A stretch of 22,117 nt of DNA from DASWVC01 sp036401335 (GTDB taxonomy: Bacteria; Verrucomicrobiota; Verrucomicrobiia; Chthoniobacterales; JAFAMB01): positions 1-22,117 of the forward strand of contig DASWVC010000181.1 in the NCBI GenBank assembly GCA_036401335.1, written 5' to 3'. The notes beneath the pieces are model-generated. The model worked only from the letters and a program-made list of their open reading frames with translations, did not search any database and was not told the DNA's origin. Each line of letters opens with the position of its first letter. Position 1 is the first letter of the stretch. Of this stretch, positions 1 to 7,678 are shown piece by piece. Position numbers and translations under genes: made by a program.

Positions 1-898
1 GCCGAAGGTAACGGCCTTCCGGCAACCCCTTCGAGTAAGCCATCAATTGGGCCCGGAGGGCGGCCATGGCATGTTCTTCCGAGGAGCTTTCCGCAACGGC
101 CATCTCGCAGTGCCGCACGATGAGCCCCCAACGTTCCTCCAGCGTCGGTTCCGGTGCAGGCGTGCGCCCTGCCATCAAGGCCTTTGCCTCACGGAAAAGG
201 AACGGGTTTGCCATTGCCCCCCGTCCAATCATCACCCCGCGTACCCCGGAAGTTTGCAGCCGGTGCCCGACGTCCTGCCCGGTTCGAATGTCGCCGTTGC
301 CGATAACCGGAATGGCAAGCGCATCGGCAACCCGGGCAATTTCATCCCAGTCAGCCTCCCCTCCATAACCTTGTTCCTTTGTCCTGCCGTGGACGGCGAC
401 CGCCCTTACCCCGGCCCCCTCCAGGATACGACCCGTCACTACGGCATTGACACTTCGTGCATCCCAACCCAGGCGCACCTTTGCGGTTACGGGCACCGGG
501 GCCACCGCTGCCACGACCGCCCGGGCCACCCGTTCCAGCAACGGGCAATCCCGCAGCAGGGCCGACCCGCCATGTTTGCAGACCACCTTGGCGACCGGGC
601 ACCCGAAATTAAGGTCAATAAAATCCGGCGCCACCCATTCGACCACCGCGCGCGCGGCCGCCGCCAGGCGCTCAGGATCCGCCCCGAAAAGCTGCACCCC
701 GATCGGGCGCTCGGACGGGAAGAAGGCGACCATCTCCCGGGTGCGTTGATTGCGGTGAAGAATCCCTTCCGCCGAAACAAATTCGGTCACCATCACGTCC
801 GCGCCCATCCCCTTGCAGAGACGGCGAAACACCGAATCCGTAACGCCTGCCATCGGCGCCAGGTGAAGCAACGGTCCGTCCTGTTCCCAAGGTAACAT
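1..898 (-). CDS. dusB: tRNA-dihydrouridine synthase, DusB family (3' end outside window)
   Basis: This flavoenzyme reduces specific uridines in the tRNA D-loop to dihydrouridine with NADPH, in the cytoplasm. About 299 residues are visible and the frame is still open at position 1, so the C-terminus is missing. The TIM-barrel motifs appear in order: LAPMAGVTD near residue 12, PIGVQLFG, then DFIDLNFGCPVAKV with the catalytic cysteine at C100, PVTAKVRLGWD, AVHGRT, IPVIGNGDI for FMN phosphate binding, and GVMIGRGAMANPFLF. The sequence then runs into the helical tRNA-binding domain (RAQLMAYSKGLPEG). The ATG at 898 fits the usual N-terminus of the family; no Shine-Dalgarno is visible. It lies 47 bp downstream of an unknown gene on the same strand, probably in one operon. 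The family call is firm; the DusB subgroup rests on motif resemblance. Confidence 0.93.
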   Translation of the reverse strand, partial: MLPWEQDGPLLHLAPMAGVTDSVFRRLCKGMGADVMVTEFVSAEGILHRNQRTREMVAFFPSERPIGVQLFGADPERLAAAARAVVEWVAPDFIDLNFGCPVAKVVCKHGGSALLRDCPLLERVARAVVAAVAPVPVTAKVRLGWDARSVNAVVTGRILEGAGVRAVAVHGRTKEQGYGGEADWDEIARVADALAIPVIGNGDIRTGQDVGHRLQTSGVRGVMIGRGAMANPFLFREAKALMAGRTPAPEPTLEERWGLIVRHCEMAVAESSSEEHAMAALRAQLMAYSKGLPEGRYLR

Positions 899-945
899 AG
901 CCCAGGCAGCATGGCCGCAAAGGTCGGCCCCGGCAACTGCAACGC

Positions 946-1464
946 CTAGGGCTCCGGCCGGGCGTTGGCCGTTCCTTCCGCCAGTAACCGGCCGACCTCG
1001 GTCTGCACGGCCTCAATGTCCCCCCATCGAAGCTGCGGATCTGCGATCAGGAACACCTCCCCGGTTCTCACCCATTCGTACACCAGGATGCGTCCTTCGT
1101 CCGATTCACGCGCGTCCACCTGCCGCAAAACGCGTTTACGTTCCAGCATCACGGCCAGGATGTAGCGCGCATTGATCTGCTGCGGCCGTTCTTCCTGCAG
1201 CAGTCGACGCAGGAGACCCTCTGCCGAACCATGCGTAACGGCTTCGGGCGGCTTCGCCGGTGGGGTGCGATAACAGGATTTCCAAAAGGAGAAAGGCTCA
1301 GCCCCGGCTTCGGTTTGATGCCAGATTCCTTCCAGCACGTCTTCTCTCCTGAAACCTTCCTTGTCTCGAAACAACAGCGTCAGGATCGTGTCGCCCTCAA
1401 CAAACGGCCGATCGGTCCGCGAACACCGGTGGGCCCTGGCCTTGATTTCCCAATCCGACAACAT
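946..1464 (-). CDS. Conserved-looking hypothetical protein upstream of dusB
   Basis: This is a 172-residue soluble protein with no signal peptide or membrane segment. The N-terminus (MLSDWEIKARAHRCSRTDRPF) has a single cysteine in a CSRT context followed by EGDTILTLLFRDKEGFRRED, suggesting a small beta-rich domain. A proline-rich link (TPPAKPPEA) then leads to a helical half containing RYILAVMLERKRVLRQ and a VYEWVRTGEVFLIADPQL segment. The layout resembles a family of uncharacterised proteins I associate with Verrucomicrobia and Planctomycetes, but I cannot name a domain or function. The ATG at 1464 is the only sensible start. The gene is followed after 47 bp by dusB on the same strand, and it is divergent from purK across a 130-bp intergenic region that should hold both promoters. 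Confidence 0.72.
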   Translation of the reverse strand: MLSDWEIKARAHRCSRTDRPFVEGDTILTLLFRDKEGFRREDVLEGIWHQTEAGAEPFSFWKSCYRTPPAKPPEAVTHGSAEGLLRRLLQEERPQQINARYILAVMLERKRVLRQVDARESDEGRILVYEWVRTGEVFLIADPQLRWGDIEAVQTEVGRLLAEGTANARPEP

Positions 1465-1594
1465 TTAGGCCCATTCTGCCGCAGCCGCCGGGCCGCGGCA
1501 ACTGCACCTTCGCGGGTGCCCCGGCGTCACGCTCCGAATTTGCTTGCGCATCGGCGGTTCGGACGTCTCTTCACCCCGCACACCTTAACACGCT

Positions 1595-2758
1595 ATGTTC
1601 GCCTTCACGCCGCCCGGTTCAACCATTGGACTTCTCGGGGGTGGTCAGCTCGGCCGCATGTTCGGCATCGCTGCCCGCCGCATGGGCTACCGGGTTCATA
1701 CCTATGAACCCGCCCCGGACAGCCCGGCCGGTCAGGTTTCCGACCGCGAGTTCAACGGTTCGTACCAGGATGCGGCGTTGCTCGCAGAATTCACGGACTC
1801 GGTCGACGTGATCACGTTCGAGTTCGAGAACATCCCGGCCGATGTCGTCGAGGCGCTTGCGTCGCAGCGCCCGGTCTTTCCCCGGGCGGAGGTTCTGCAC
1901 ATCTGCCAGAACCGGCTGCGCGAAAAGCGCTTTCTCCAAAGGCAGGGGTACCCCCACGCGCCGTTTGAACTGGTTGAAACCGCTGCTCAATTGACGGCCG
2001 CCCTCCGCAACCTCGGCCCGCCAGCCGTGCTGAAAACGGCCGATTTCGGGTACGACGGCAAAGGGCAGGTAAAGATCTCGGCGGAAAACAGCGCAGCCAC
2101 AATGGCTGAATTCAGCGGTCCGGCCGTCCTCGAAAGCTGGGTCGATTTTGAGCGCGAGCTGTCCGTGATCTGCGCCCGGGATCAGCGGGGCCAGGTGGCG
2201 GCTTTTCCGGCCGTTGAAAACCATCATGCGCGCCACATCCTTGACCACTCCATCGCCCCGGGACGGTTCCCGCCTGAAGTGGTCGCCGCAGCCACCGAAA
2301 TCGCGGTAAACCTGACCCACGACCTTGGGGTGGTAGGATTGCTCGCGGTCGAGTTCTTCCTGTGTGCCGACGGGCGGCTGCTCGTCAACGAGCTTGCCCC
2401 TCGGCCGCACAACTCCGGCCATTTTACCTTTGACGCCTGCGTCACCAGCCAGTTTGAACAACAGCTGCGGGCCGTTTGCGGCCTGCCGTTCGGTTCCCCA
2501 GCCATGCTCTGCCCAGCGGTGATGGTCAACCTTTTGGGCGACCTCTGGCAAAACGGCACCGTGCCGGACTGGATGCCGGTTCTTCGTCATCCCCGAACAA
2601 AGCTGCACCTTTATGGCAAGGTCGAAGGTCGTCCCGGCCGGAAAATGGGGCACTATTGCGTGCTGGACGAGACCGTTGACCGCGCGGTGAACACCGCGCT
2701 GCGCCTGCAACACGAACTGCTCCATGCCAACCCGCACTCCCTTAGCCCTCATCCTTAG
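1595..2758 (+). CDS. purK: N5-carboxyaminoimidazole ribonucleotide synthase (PurK)
   Basis: PurK is an ATP-grasp enzyme of purine synthesis. It carboxylates aminoimidazole ribonucleotide with bicarbonate and ATP to give N5-CAIR, which PurE then rearranges. The 387-residue protein has the normal family length. Visible motifs are GLLGGGQLGRMFGIAARRMG in the N-terminal preATP-grasp domain, VITFEFENIP, the ATP-binding loop KTADFGYDGKGQ, ESWVDFERELSVI, and the catalytic NELAPRPHNSGHFTFDAC near residues 265-285. The C-terminal domain has LYGKVEGRPGRKMGHY. The ATG at 1595 puts the glycine-rich loop about 14 residues in, as expected. No purE lies next to it in the window. Its last 35 bases overlap the start of the DUF192 gene. 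Confidence 0.96.
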   Translation: MFAFTPPGSTIGLLGGGQLGRMFGIAARRMGYRVHTYEPAPDSPAGQVSDREFNGSYQDAALLAEFTDSVDVITFEFENIPADVVEALASQRPVFPRAEVLHICQNRLREKRFLQRQGYPHAPFELVETAAQLTAALRNLGPPAVLKTADFGYDGKGQVKISAENSAATMAEFSGPAVLESWVDFERELSVICARDQRGQVAAFPAVENHHARHILDHSIAPGRFPPEVVAAATEIAVNLTHDLGVVGLLAVEFFLCADGRLLVNELAPRPHNSGHFTFDACVTSQFEQQLRAVCGLPFGSPAMLCPAVMVNLLGDLWQNGTVPDWMPVLRHPRTKLHLYGKVEGRPGRKMGHYCVLDETVDRAVNTALRLQHELLHANPHSLSPHP

Positions 2759-3191
2759 TTGTTCACTGTTTCTTGCCGGCCAGCTGGCCTGCCAGGAACG
2801 GCCGGCGGCTTCCAATGCGTTCGGCTTGCAAACCAGAGAACTGCACCTCGGGCCGGCGAAACTTACGGTGGAAGTCGCCGCGACGCCCGAACAATCCGCC
2901 ACGGGCCTGATGTTCCGTGATGCGTTGCCGCCGGATCGCGGGATGCTGTTTGTGTTTGAAACCTCGCGTCAGGCGAGTTTCTGGATGAAAAACACCAGGA
3001 TTCCTTTGTCCATCGGATTTATTGACGCATCCGGCAGCCTCCTTGAGGTTCGTTCGATGCGCCCTTATGATGAATCCCTGGTCAAAAGCGTTTCCGATCG
3101 GGTTGCGTATGCGCTGGAGGTGAACGAAGGCTGGTTCTCCGAACACCACATCAACCCCGGAACTAAAATTCAAGGCCTGACACGGCGCTAA
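2724..3191 (+). CDS. DUF192 family exported protein
   Basis: This 155-residue protein has a clear N-terminal export signal (basic start, then LALILSCSLFLAG) and a DUF192 domain. Family motifs visible are GLMFRDALPPDRGMLFVFE, FWMKNTRIPLSIGFID and MRPYDE. DUF192 proteins are small beta-barrel proteins of unknown biochemical role, often exported. The signal ends at QLAC; because glutamine sits at -3 the lipobox is poor, so the protein may be either a lipoprotein or simply periplasmic. The start lies inside the 3' end of purK in another frame (35-bp overlap), and polX begins 14 bp after its stop, so the three genes probably share a transcript. Confidence 0.9.
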   Translation: MPTRTPLALILSCSLFLAGQLACQERPAASNAFGLQTRELHLGPAKLTVEVAATPEQSATGLMFRDALPPDRGMLFVFETSRQASFWMKNTRIPLSIGFIDASGSLLEVRSMRPYDESLVKSVSDRVAYALEVNEGWFSEHHINPGTKIQGLTRR

Positions 3192-3205
3192 CCCCTTCCG
3201 CCCTC

Positions 3206-4999
3206 ATGGTCACCAAGGATCAGACCATTGCTTTGCTCGAGGCCATCGCACGGCTGCTGGAACTCAAAGGGGAAAACCCGTTTAAAGTTCGTGCTTACAC
3301 CAATGCCGCCCGGGTGTTGGAAACCTATTCCGGCGATTTTGCCCAGGCGGTGCAACAAGATAAACTGCACGAAATTGCCGGCATAGGCGTTGCCCTCTCA
3401 AAAAAAATTGCGGATTTCTATAACACCGGGAAGCTGGAGTATTACGAGCAGCTGCGCGCCGATTTTCCTGATTCCATTTTTGAATTGTTCGAACTACAGG
3501 GCCTGGGCGCAAAAAAGGTCAAGGCACTGTATGACACTCTAAAAATTACTAACATTCAGGAGCTTGAAGCCGCCTGTAAAGACGGCACGGTAGCCGAAAT
3601 GCCTGGATTCGGCGAGAAAACGGCCAGTAATCTGCTTCAAGCCATTGAACAGCGCCGCCGCCATTCCGGCCGTTACCTGCTCTCTGACGCGCTGGTCTGG
3701 TCCGAACAGGTGCTCGAACATTTCCGACACCATCCCGATGTCTCCCAGATTAGCGCCGCCGGCAGCCTGCGACGTGGCAAGGAAACCATCGGTGACCTCG
3801 ATTTCCTCGTCGCCACCGCCAACCCGGGCGGCGTGATCGAACACTTTCTGACCGAACCGTCCATCGATCGGGTCCTGGCGAAAGGCGAAACCAAAGCAAG
3901 CGTGCTTCTCCTGGGCGGCATCCAGGCCGACCTTCGCGTGGTTGCCAACCACGAGTTTCCGTTTGCCCTCGTTTACTTCACCGGCAGCAAGGAACACAAC
4001 GTCGCCTTGCGGGCCCGCGCCCTCGATTTCGGGTGGACCCTGAATGAGTACCGGCTTGCGCCGGAACCCCACGGCAGGAAAGTGGCGTCGGCCATTCCGG
4101 CGGTGCACACGGAAGCGGACCTCCATCACGCCCTTGGTCTGGATTACATCCCACCCGAGTTGCGCGAAGACCTGGGCGAAATTGAGGCGGCCGCACGTCA
4201 TGACCTGCCGAAGCTGGTCGAGTGGACCAACCTGCGCGGCGCTTTTCACAACCACACCCATGCCAGCGACGGGCGCAACAGCCTGGAAGAAATGGCCGAG
4301 GCCGCACGCGAGCTCGGCCTGGAGTACCTGGGAATCGCTGATCACAGCAAAAGCTCCTTTCAGGCCAACGGTCTGGACCAGCACCGCCTTCTGGCGCAGG
4401 TGCAAGCCATTCGCAAACTGAACCAGCAATACGAGGGTGCGTTCCGCCTTTTTGCCGGCGTGGAATGCGACATCCTGAAAGACGGCCAGCTGGATTTTCC
4501 TGACGAAGTGCTCCGGGAACTGGACTACGTTGTGGCCAGCGTCCACGCCTCGTTCACCCAAACGGAAGAAGCAATGACCGCACGCATTGTTCGGGCGCTG
4601 CAAAATCCTTACGTGACCTTCCTCGGACACGCGACCGGGCGCCTCCTCCTCTCCCGGGAACCGTACCGCGTCAACGTGGGTGAGGTGATCCGTGCCGCTG
4701 CTCAAACCGGAACTGCCATCGAGCTTAATGCAAACCCGCGCCGCCTGGACCTGGATTGGCGTTTTTGGAGGGCTGCCAAGGAACATGGCGTTGCGTGCGT
4801 CATCAACCCCGACGCGCATTCTACCCAAGGCTTGCACGACCTTTGGTTCGGCATTCTGGAAGCCCGCAAAGGATGGTTAACCCGGGCGGACATCCTCAAC
4901 TGCCTTCCGGTAGGCCAGGTGACCGCCCGCCTCGAAGCCAAGCGGCTGCGCTTCACCAAAATGCGGAATGCGGGCGCGATGCCCGGCAGAGAACCTTAA
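3206..4999 (+). CDS. polX: DNA polymerase/3'-5' exonuclease PolX (family X polymerase plus PHP domain)
   Basis: Bacterial PolX fills short gaps in base-excision repair, and its PHP domain provides Mn-dependent 3'-5' exonuclease and end-processing activity. The 597 residues match the usual 570-600. The N-terminal 8-kDa-like domain carries three helix-hairpin-helix segments (EIAGIGVALSKKIADF, LQGLGAKKVKALYD, EMPGFGEKTASNLL). The polymerase signature GSLRRGKETIGDLDF places catalytic aspartates at D197 and D199, with the third at D242 (QADLRV); FTGSKEHN follows. The PHP domain starts at about residue 345 with FHNHTHASDG (metal ligands H348 and H350) and includes GIADHS and NPDAHST. All key residues are present, so it should be active. 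It lies 14 bp after the DUF192 gene, and its TAA overlaps the stop of the convergent kinase gene. Confidence 0.96.
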   Translation: MVTKDQTIALLEAIARLLELKGENPFKVRAYTNAARVLETYSGDFAQAVQQDKLHEIAGIGVALSKKIADFYNTGKLEYYEQLRADFPDSIFELFELQGLGAKKVKALYDTLKITNIQELEAACKDGTVAEMPGFGEKTASNLLQAIEQRRRHSGRYLLSDALVWSEQVLEHFRHHPDVSQISAAGSLRRGKETIGDLDFLVATANPGGVIEHFLTEPSIDRVLAKGETKASVLLLGGIQADLRVVANHEFPFALVYFTGSKEHNVALRARALDFGWTLNEYRLAPEPHGRKVASAIPAVHTEADLHHALGLDYIPPELREDLGEIEAAARHDLPKLVEWTNLRGAFHNHTHASDGRNSLEEMAEAARELGLEYLGIADHSKSSFQANGLDQHRLLAQVQAIRKLNQQYEGAFRLFAGVECDILKDGQLDFPDEVLRELDYVVASVHASFTQTEEAMTARIVRALQNPYVTFLGHATGRLLLSREPYRVNVGEVIRAAAQTGTAIELNANPRRLDLDWRFWRAAKEHGVACVINPDAHSTQGLHDLWFGILEARKGWLTRADILNCLPVGQVTARLEAKRLRFTKMRNAGAMPGREP

Positions 5000-5733
5000 G
5001 CCGGGCGCACCTTCGGCAGGGACAGGCAGAAGTCGCTGTAGCTCTTACCGTCGCTTTTGACCGCAAGGGTTCCGCCGGTCACGGCGAGGTAGCCCTGCAC
5101 GCGAAACAGGCCGATGCCCATGTTATCCTGGTTTTTTCGCGTCGTAAAAAACGGTTCGAAAATTCGTTGCAGGCTTTCCGGGTTGATCCCGGTCCCATTG
5201 TCGCGCAACGAAATGTTGTAACGGTCGCCGGCGTCGGTGACCGTACAAACCACCTTGGTTGCTTCCGCCTCAGCCGCATTGCGCATGAGCTGATCAAGGG
5301 CGGCCTGTAAGTGCGGGGCATCACCGTAGACTTCCAGCCCACCGGGGGGCTGGAATAGGGCCATTGGCGTAGCCGAGCGCTCGCACACGCTCCGCAGGAC
5401 GGCGACGAGGTCAACCGGGCCAAGGTTCAGCTTCGGGGACCTCGCCACAATTACCGCCTCGTCCAGGTACCGCGACAACAGCATTGTCGCCTGCGCCATT
5501 TGTTCGATCGGATCTTTCACCGAGCGGCTTAGTTTCGGCTGGAGCAGCAGAAGCCCGGTGTGCCCGGACAGCACGGTGATGACGTTATTCAATTTATGAA
5601 CCAACCCCGCCAACAGGCGCGTGTACTGTTCCGGCGGATAGTAGATGGGATCGACCGTCGGGGCAGATTTGACCGGCGCAGCCGAACACCACGCTGCAGC
5701 GCTCGGGCCGCCCGTATTGAAATCGTGCACCAT
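4996..5733 (-). CDS. Small soluble histidine kinase (DHp plus HATPase only)
   Basis: This 245-residue protein contains only a phosphoacceptor helix region and an ATP-binding domain. The H-box is LLAGLVHKLNNVITVLSGH with H46 as the phosphorylated histidine, in the HE/KxNN style. The HATPase has an N-box DQLMRNAAEAEA (N152), a G1 box RDNGTGINPES (D178), an F-box IFEPFFTTR and a degenerate G2 box MGIGLFRVQGYL. There are no transmembrane helices, PAS or GAF domain, so the signal must come through a partner or the short N-terminal 35 residues. No response regulator is adjacent. It is transcribed in the same direction as nadC and birA but has a 106-bp leader with its own promoter-like sequence. The stop codons of this gene and polX share TTAA at 4996-4999. 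Confidence 0.85.
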   Translation of the reverse strand: MVHDFNTGGPSAAAWCSAAPVKSAPTVDPIYYPPEQYTRLLAGLVHKLNNVITVLSGHTGLLLLQPKLSRSVKDPIEQMAQATMLLSRYLDEAVIVARSPKLNLGPVDLVAVLRSVCERSATPMALFQPPGGLEVYGDAPHLQAALDQLMRNAAEAEATKVVCTVTDAGDRYNISLRDNGTGINPESLQRIFEPFFTTRKNQDNMGIGLFRVQGYLAVTGGTLAVKSDGKSYSDFCLSLPKVRPA

Positions 5734-5763
5734 ATCAGATAATAATCATAAATACAGTATAGA

Positions 5764-5792
5764 TCTAAACACTATAACGCCGATAGCGTCAA
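5764..5792 (-). promoter_or_regulatory. Candidate sigma70-type promoter of the soluble histidine kinase
   Basis: On the minus strand there is TTGACG (5792-5787) and TTTAGA (5769-5764), separated by 17 bp, in an AT-rich island about 30 bp upstream of the kinase ATG at 5733. TAGATCTA (5760-5767), an 8-bp perfect palindrome, overlaps the -10 element and could be an operator. Promoter rules in this lineage are not well known, so this is a motif-based call. Confidence 0.4.
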
Positions 5793-5839
5793 AGTTTTTT
5801 CGCTTTTCCATGTGCTTCAGGATGCACCATTGCCGGTTT

Positions 5840-6643
5840 TCACCCACGGGCCTTCACTTTTTTCATCAGACTCACCGGCTCCCACCCCAGGTAAAGCGTC
5901 TCAAAACGGTTCAGGATCGCTGCCGCCAGGTGCGTGCGGTTCAATGGTTGCACCGCATGCTTTTGCGCCCACGTCGTGGACGCCCCCGGAACCTCCGGGG
6001 CAGCATGCACGTTAACGCCGAAACCAAGCACTTCATAGCCTCCCGTCGCCGCTTCGAGCAAAAACCCGGCCAGTTTTGCCCCGTTAACGTAGAGGTCGTT
6101 GGGCGGTTTCACGACCGCGCGCGGCTCCAGGAAAACATCCAGCACCTCGGCCGTGGCCAGAGCGGCCGCCTGTAAAATCAAGTGGTGCTCCGGTTGCCGG
6201 ATGCGGCTGCGCAGCAGCACGGAAAACCAGAGACCGGCCCCAGGGGGCGACACCCAGCGCCTTCCGTGCTGGCCCCGGCCCGCAGTCTGGCTTTCAGCGA
6301 AAATCGCCAGCCCTTCCGCCGCGCCACCCTCGGCTGCTTGCCGGACGCGGTCGTTCGTGGAGCCCGTTTCCTGGTAAACCACGAGTTCCCGCCCAAACCG
6401 GCGCGTTTCCAGGTCGCGCTGGATCGCATCCGGGTTCAGCCAGGAGGGTTCCTCGATCGCCAGGATGCGGGCGTCCCGCTCGCGAAGCCTCCAGCCGTCT
6501 GCCTGCAGTTCGCGCCGCACCGCGTCCAGCGTTGGCCCATCCATGCCCGCCGCACGGGCCAGGGCGCTTTTTTCCCATCCTCCTTCGGGCACTTTCCGCA
6601 GGTTGCGCAGCACGGCCAGGCGCCTTTCCCGCAATGTGCTCAC
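5840..6643 (-). CDS. birA: Biotin--[acetyl-CoA-carboxylase] ligase (BirA), with N-terminal helix-turn-helix region
   Basis: BirA makes biotinyl-AMP and transfers biotin to the carrier lysine of acetyl-CoA carboxylase. The 267 residues begin with a winged-helix-like segment (about 1-65, WEKSALARAAGMDGPTLDAVRRELQ), which suggests a bifunctional ligase/repressor. The catalytic core has TGSTNDRV, the biotinyl-AMP loop AESQTAGRGQHGRRW followed by SPPGAGLWFSVLL, the lysine motif in VVKPPNDLYVNGAKLAGFLLE, and GFGVNVHA. The usual KWPND tryptophan is replaced by proline (KPPND). The start is GTG at 6643; this GTG overlaps the TGA of nadC, giving translational coupling. A C-terminal SH3-like domain is short or absent. 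Confidence 0.93.
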   Translation of the reverse strand: MSTLRERRLAVLRNLRKVPEGGWEKSALARAAGMDGPTLDAVRRELQADGWRLRERDARILAIEEPSWLNPDAIQRDLETRRFGRELVVYQETGSTNDRVRQAAEGGAAEGLAIFAESQTAGRGQHGRRWVSPPGAGLWFSVLLRSRIRQPEHHLILQAAALATAEVLDVFLEPRAVVKPPNDLYVNGAKLAGFLLEAATGGYEVLGFGVNVHAAPEVPGASTTWAQKHAVQPLNRTHLAAAILNRFETLYLGWEPVSLMKKVKARG

Positions 6644-7467
6644 GCCAGCAATTCCAGCGAGAGGTCGACCGCTGACGCGGAATGGGTCAGCTTTCCCACC
6701 GAGATAAAGTCGACTCCGGTCTGAGCGATTGCCCGCACGTGCGCAAGGTCGACGCCTCCGCTGGCTTCGAACTTCAACCCCGGACGCCGCATCGCCACGG
6801 CCGCCCGCATCTCCTCGACTCCCATGTTGTCCAGGAGGATAACGTCGACCTCCGGCCAGGTCACGAACCGCTGCACCTGCTCCAGGGTGTCCGCTTCCAG
6901 CTCGATCAGGAGCCGAGGCCGTTCCGCCCGGAGTTGACGCAACACTTGTTCCAGGTCCGGTTTTGCCAGCAGGTGGTTGTCCTTCACGATCACGCCGTCA
7001 TACAATCCCGCCCGGTGATTCTGGCCGCCTCCCGCTTTCACGGCTTCCTTTTCCAGTTGCCGCAACCCCGGAGTCGTCTTGCGGGTATCCAGGATCCGGG
7101 CCGGGCTGCCCGCAGCCGCCTCCACGTAGGCGCGGGTTAAGGTGGCGATCCCGGAAAGGCGCTGCAGAAAATTCAACGCAACCCGTTCGCCGGTCAGAAT
7201 GGCTCGGGTCGGTCCCGAAAGCTCCAGGATGGTCTGCCCAGGCTCGGCCCGTTCACCATCTTCCCGGACCATGGTTATTTCCAGTTCCGGGGCAAGCCTT
7301 TGGTAGACCGCCCGTGCCGGGGTGGTCCCGGCCACCACCAGGCGTTCCTTTGCGAAAATGCGGGCCCGGGCCGAGTGGTCGGCCGGAATAAACCTTAGGG
7401 TCGTCACGTCTCCGGGGCCGATGTCCTCCGCGAGCGCGAGGTCAATGATGTCGCGGTTCCCTTCCAC
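6640..7467 (-). CDS. nadC: Nicotinate-nucleotide pyrophosphorylase, carboxylating (NadC)
   Basis: NadC (quinolinate phosphoribosyltransferase) converts quinolinate and PRPP to nicotinate mononucleotide, CO2 and PPi in de novo NAD synthesis. Motifs visible are ALAEDIGPGDVTT, LNFLQRLSGIATLT, the signature DTRKTTPGLR, KAGGGQNHRAGLYDGVIVKD, IELEADTLEQ, DVILLDNMG, and FEASGGVDLAHV with SVGKLTHS. I chose the GTG at 7467, which gives 275 residues, the usual length, with a GGTGGA just upstream. The frame stays open to 7671, but that extra stretch has no conserved NadC sequence. The gene overlaps birA by GTGA at its 3' end. Divergent from the alpha-glucosidase gene. The product is certain; the start is moderately so. 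Confidence 0.93.
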   Translation of the reverse strand: MEGNRDIIDLALAEDIGPGDVTTLRFIPADHSARARIFAKERLVVAGTTPARAVYQRLAPELEITMVREDGERAEPGQTILELSGPTRAILTGERVALNFLQRLSGIATLTRAYVEAAAGSPARILDTRKTTPGLRQLEKEAVKAGGGQNHRAGLYDGVIVKDNHLLAKPDLEQVLRQLRAERPRLLIELEADTLEQVQRFVTWPEVDVILLDNMGVEEMRAAVAMRRPGLKFEASGGVDLAHVRAIAQTGVDFISVGKLTHSASAVDLSLELLA

Positions 7468-7678
7468 CTGTCCACCGTAAGCCGGACACCATCCCGGACG
7501 CAAGCGGGCGTCCTCCCCTGCGGCGAGGACCTCGAGGGCGCCCGGCGGGCAATCCGCAGCCGCAGGACGTTGGTGCACGGGGTTGAAAGCGCCGCGGCAA
7601 CCTTTACTCTGGCATCGGAAACCTTGCCGGCGAACGACACCCAACCACGCCCGGCGCGACAACGGAGCCAAGACCCCG
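7468..7678. other. Divergent intergenic region between nadC and the alpha-glucosidase gene
   Basis: This GC-rich stretch of about 210 bp should carry promoters for both directions, but I see no convincing -35/-10 pair. Open frames extend into it from both sides (nadC to 7671, the glucosidase from 7583), but neither extension looks like conserved protein. I saw no tRNA-like cloverleaf. Confidence 0.4.

Noticed and set aside
47..895. Plus-strand open frame of 282 codons at the left edge
   Set aside because: It lies opposite dusB, whose motifs are complete; the plus product is rich in His, Arg and Pro and looks like a GC shadow.
1619..2902. Long minus-strand open frame of 427 codons opposite purK
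   Set aside because: High GC keeps antisense frames open. The plus strand encodes a complete PurK with every family motif, and the antisense product shows no recognisable domain.
3539..4837. Minus-strand open frame of 432 codons inside polX
   Set aside because: Shadow of the PolX frame; no known motif, while PolX is complete on the plus strand.
7468..7671. N-terminal extension of NadC to the start at 7671
   Set aside because: The extra 68 residues show no NadC conservation; the GTG at 7467 gives normal family length.
7583..7678. N-terminal extension of the alpha-glucosidase to 7583
   Set aside because: The extra 32 residues are basic and unlike the family; the ATG at 7679 precedes the conserved WWRGALIYQIYP start and has a GGAG upstream.
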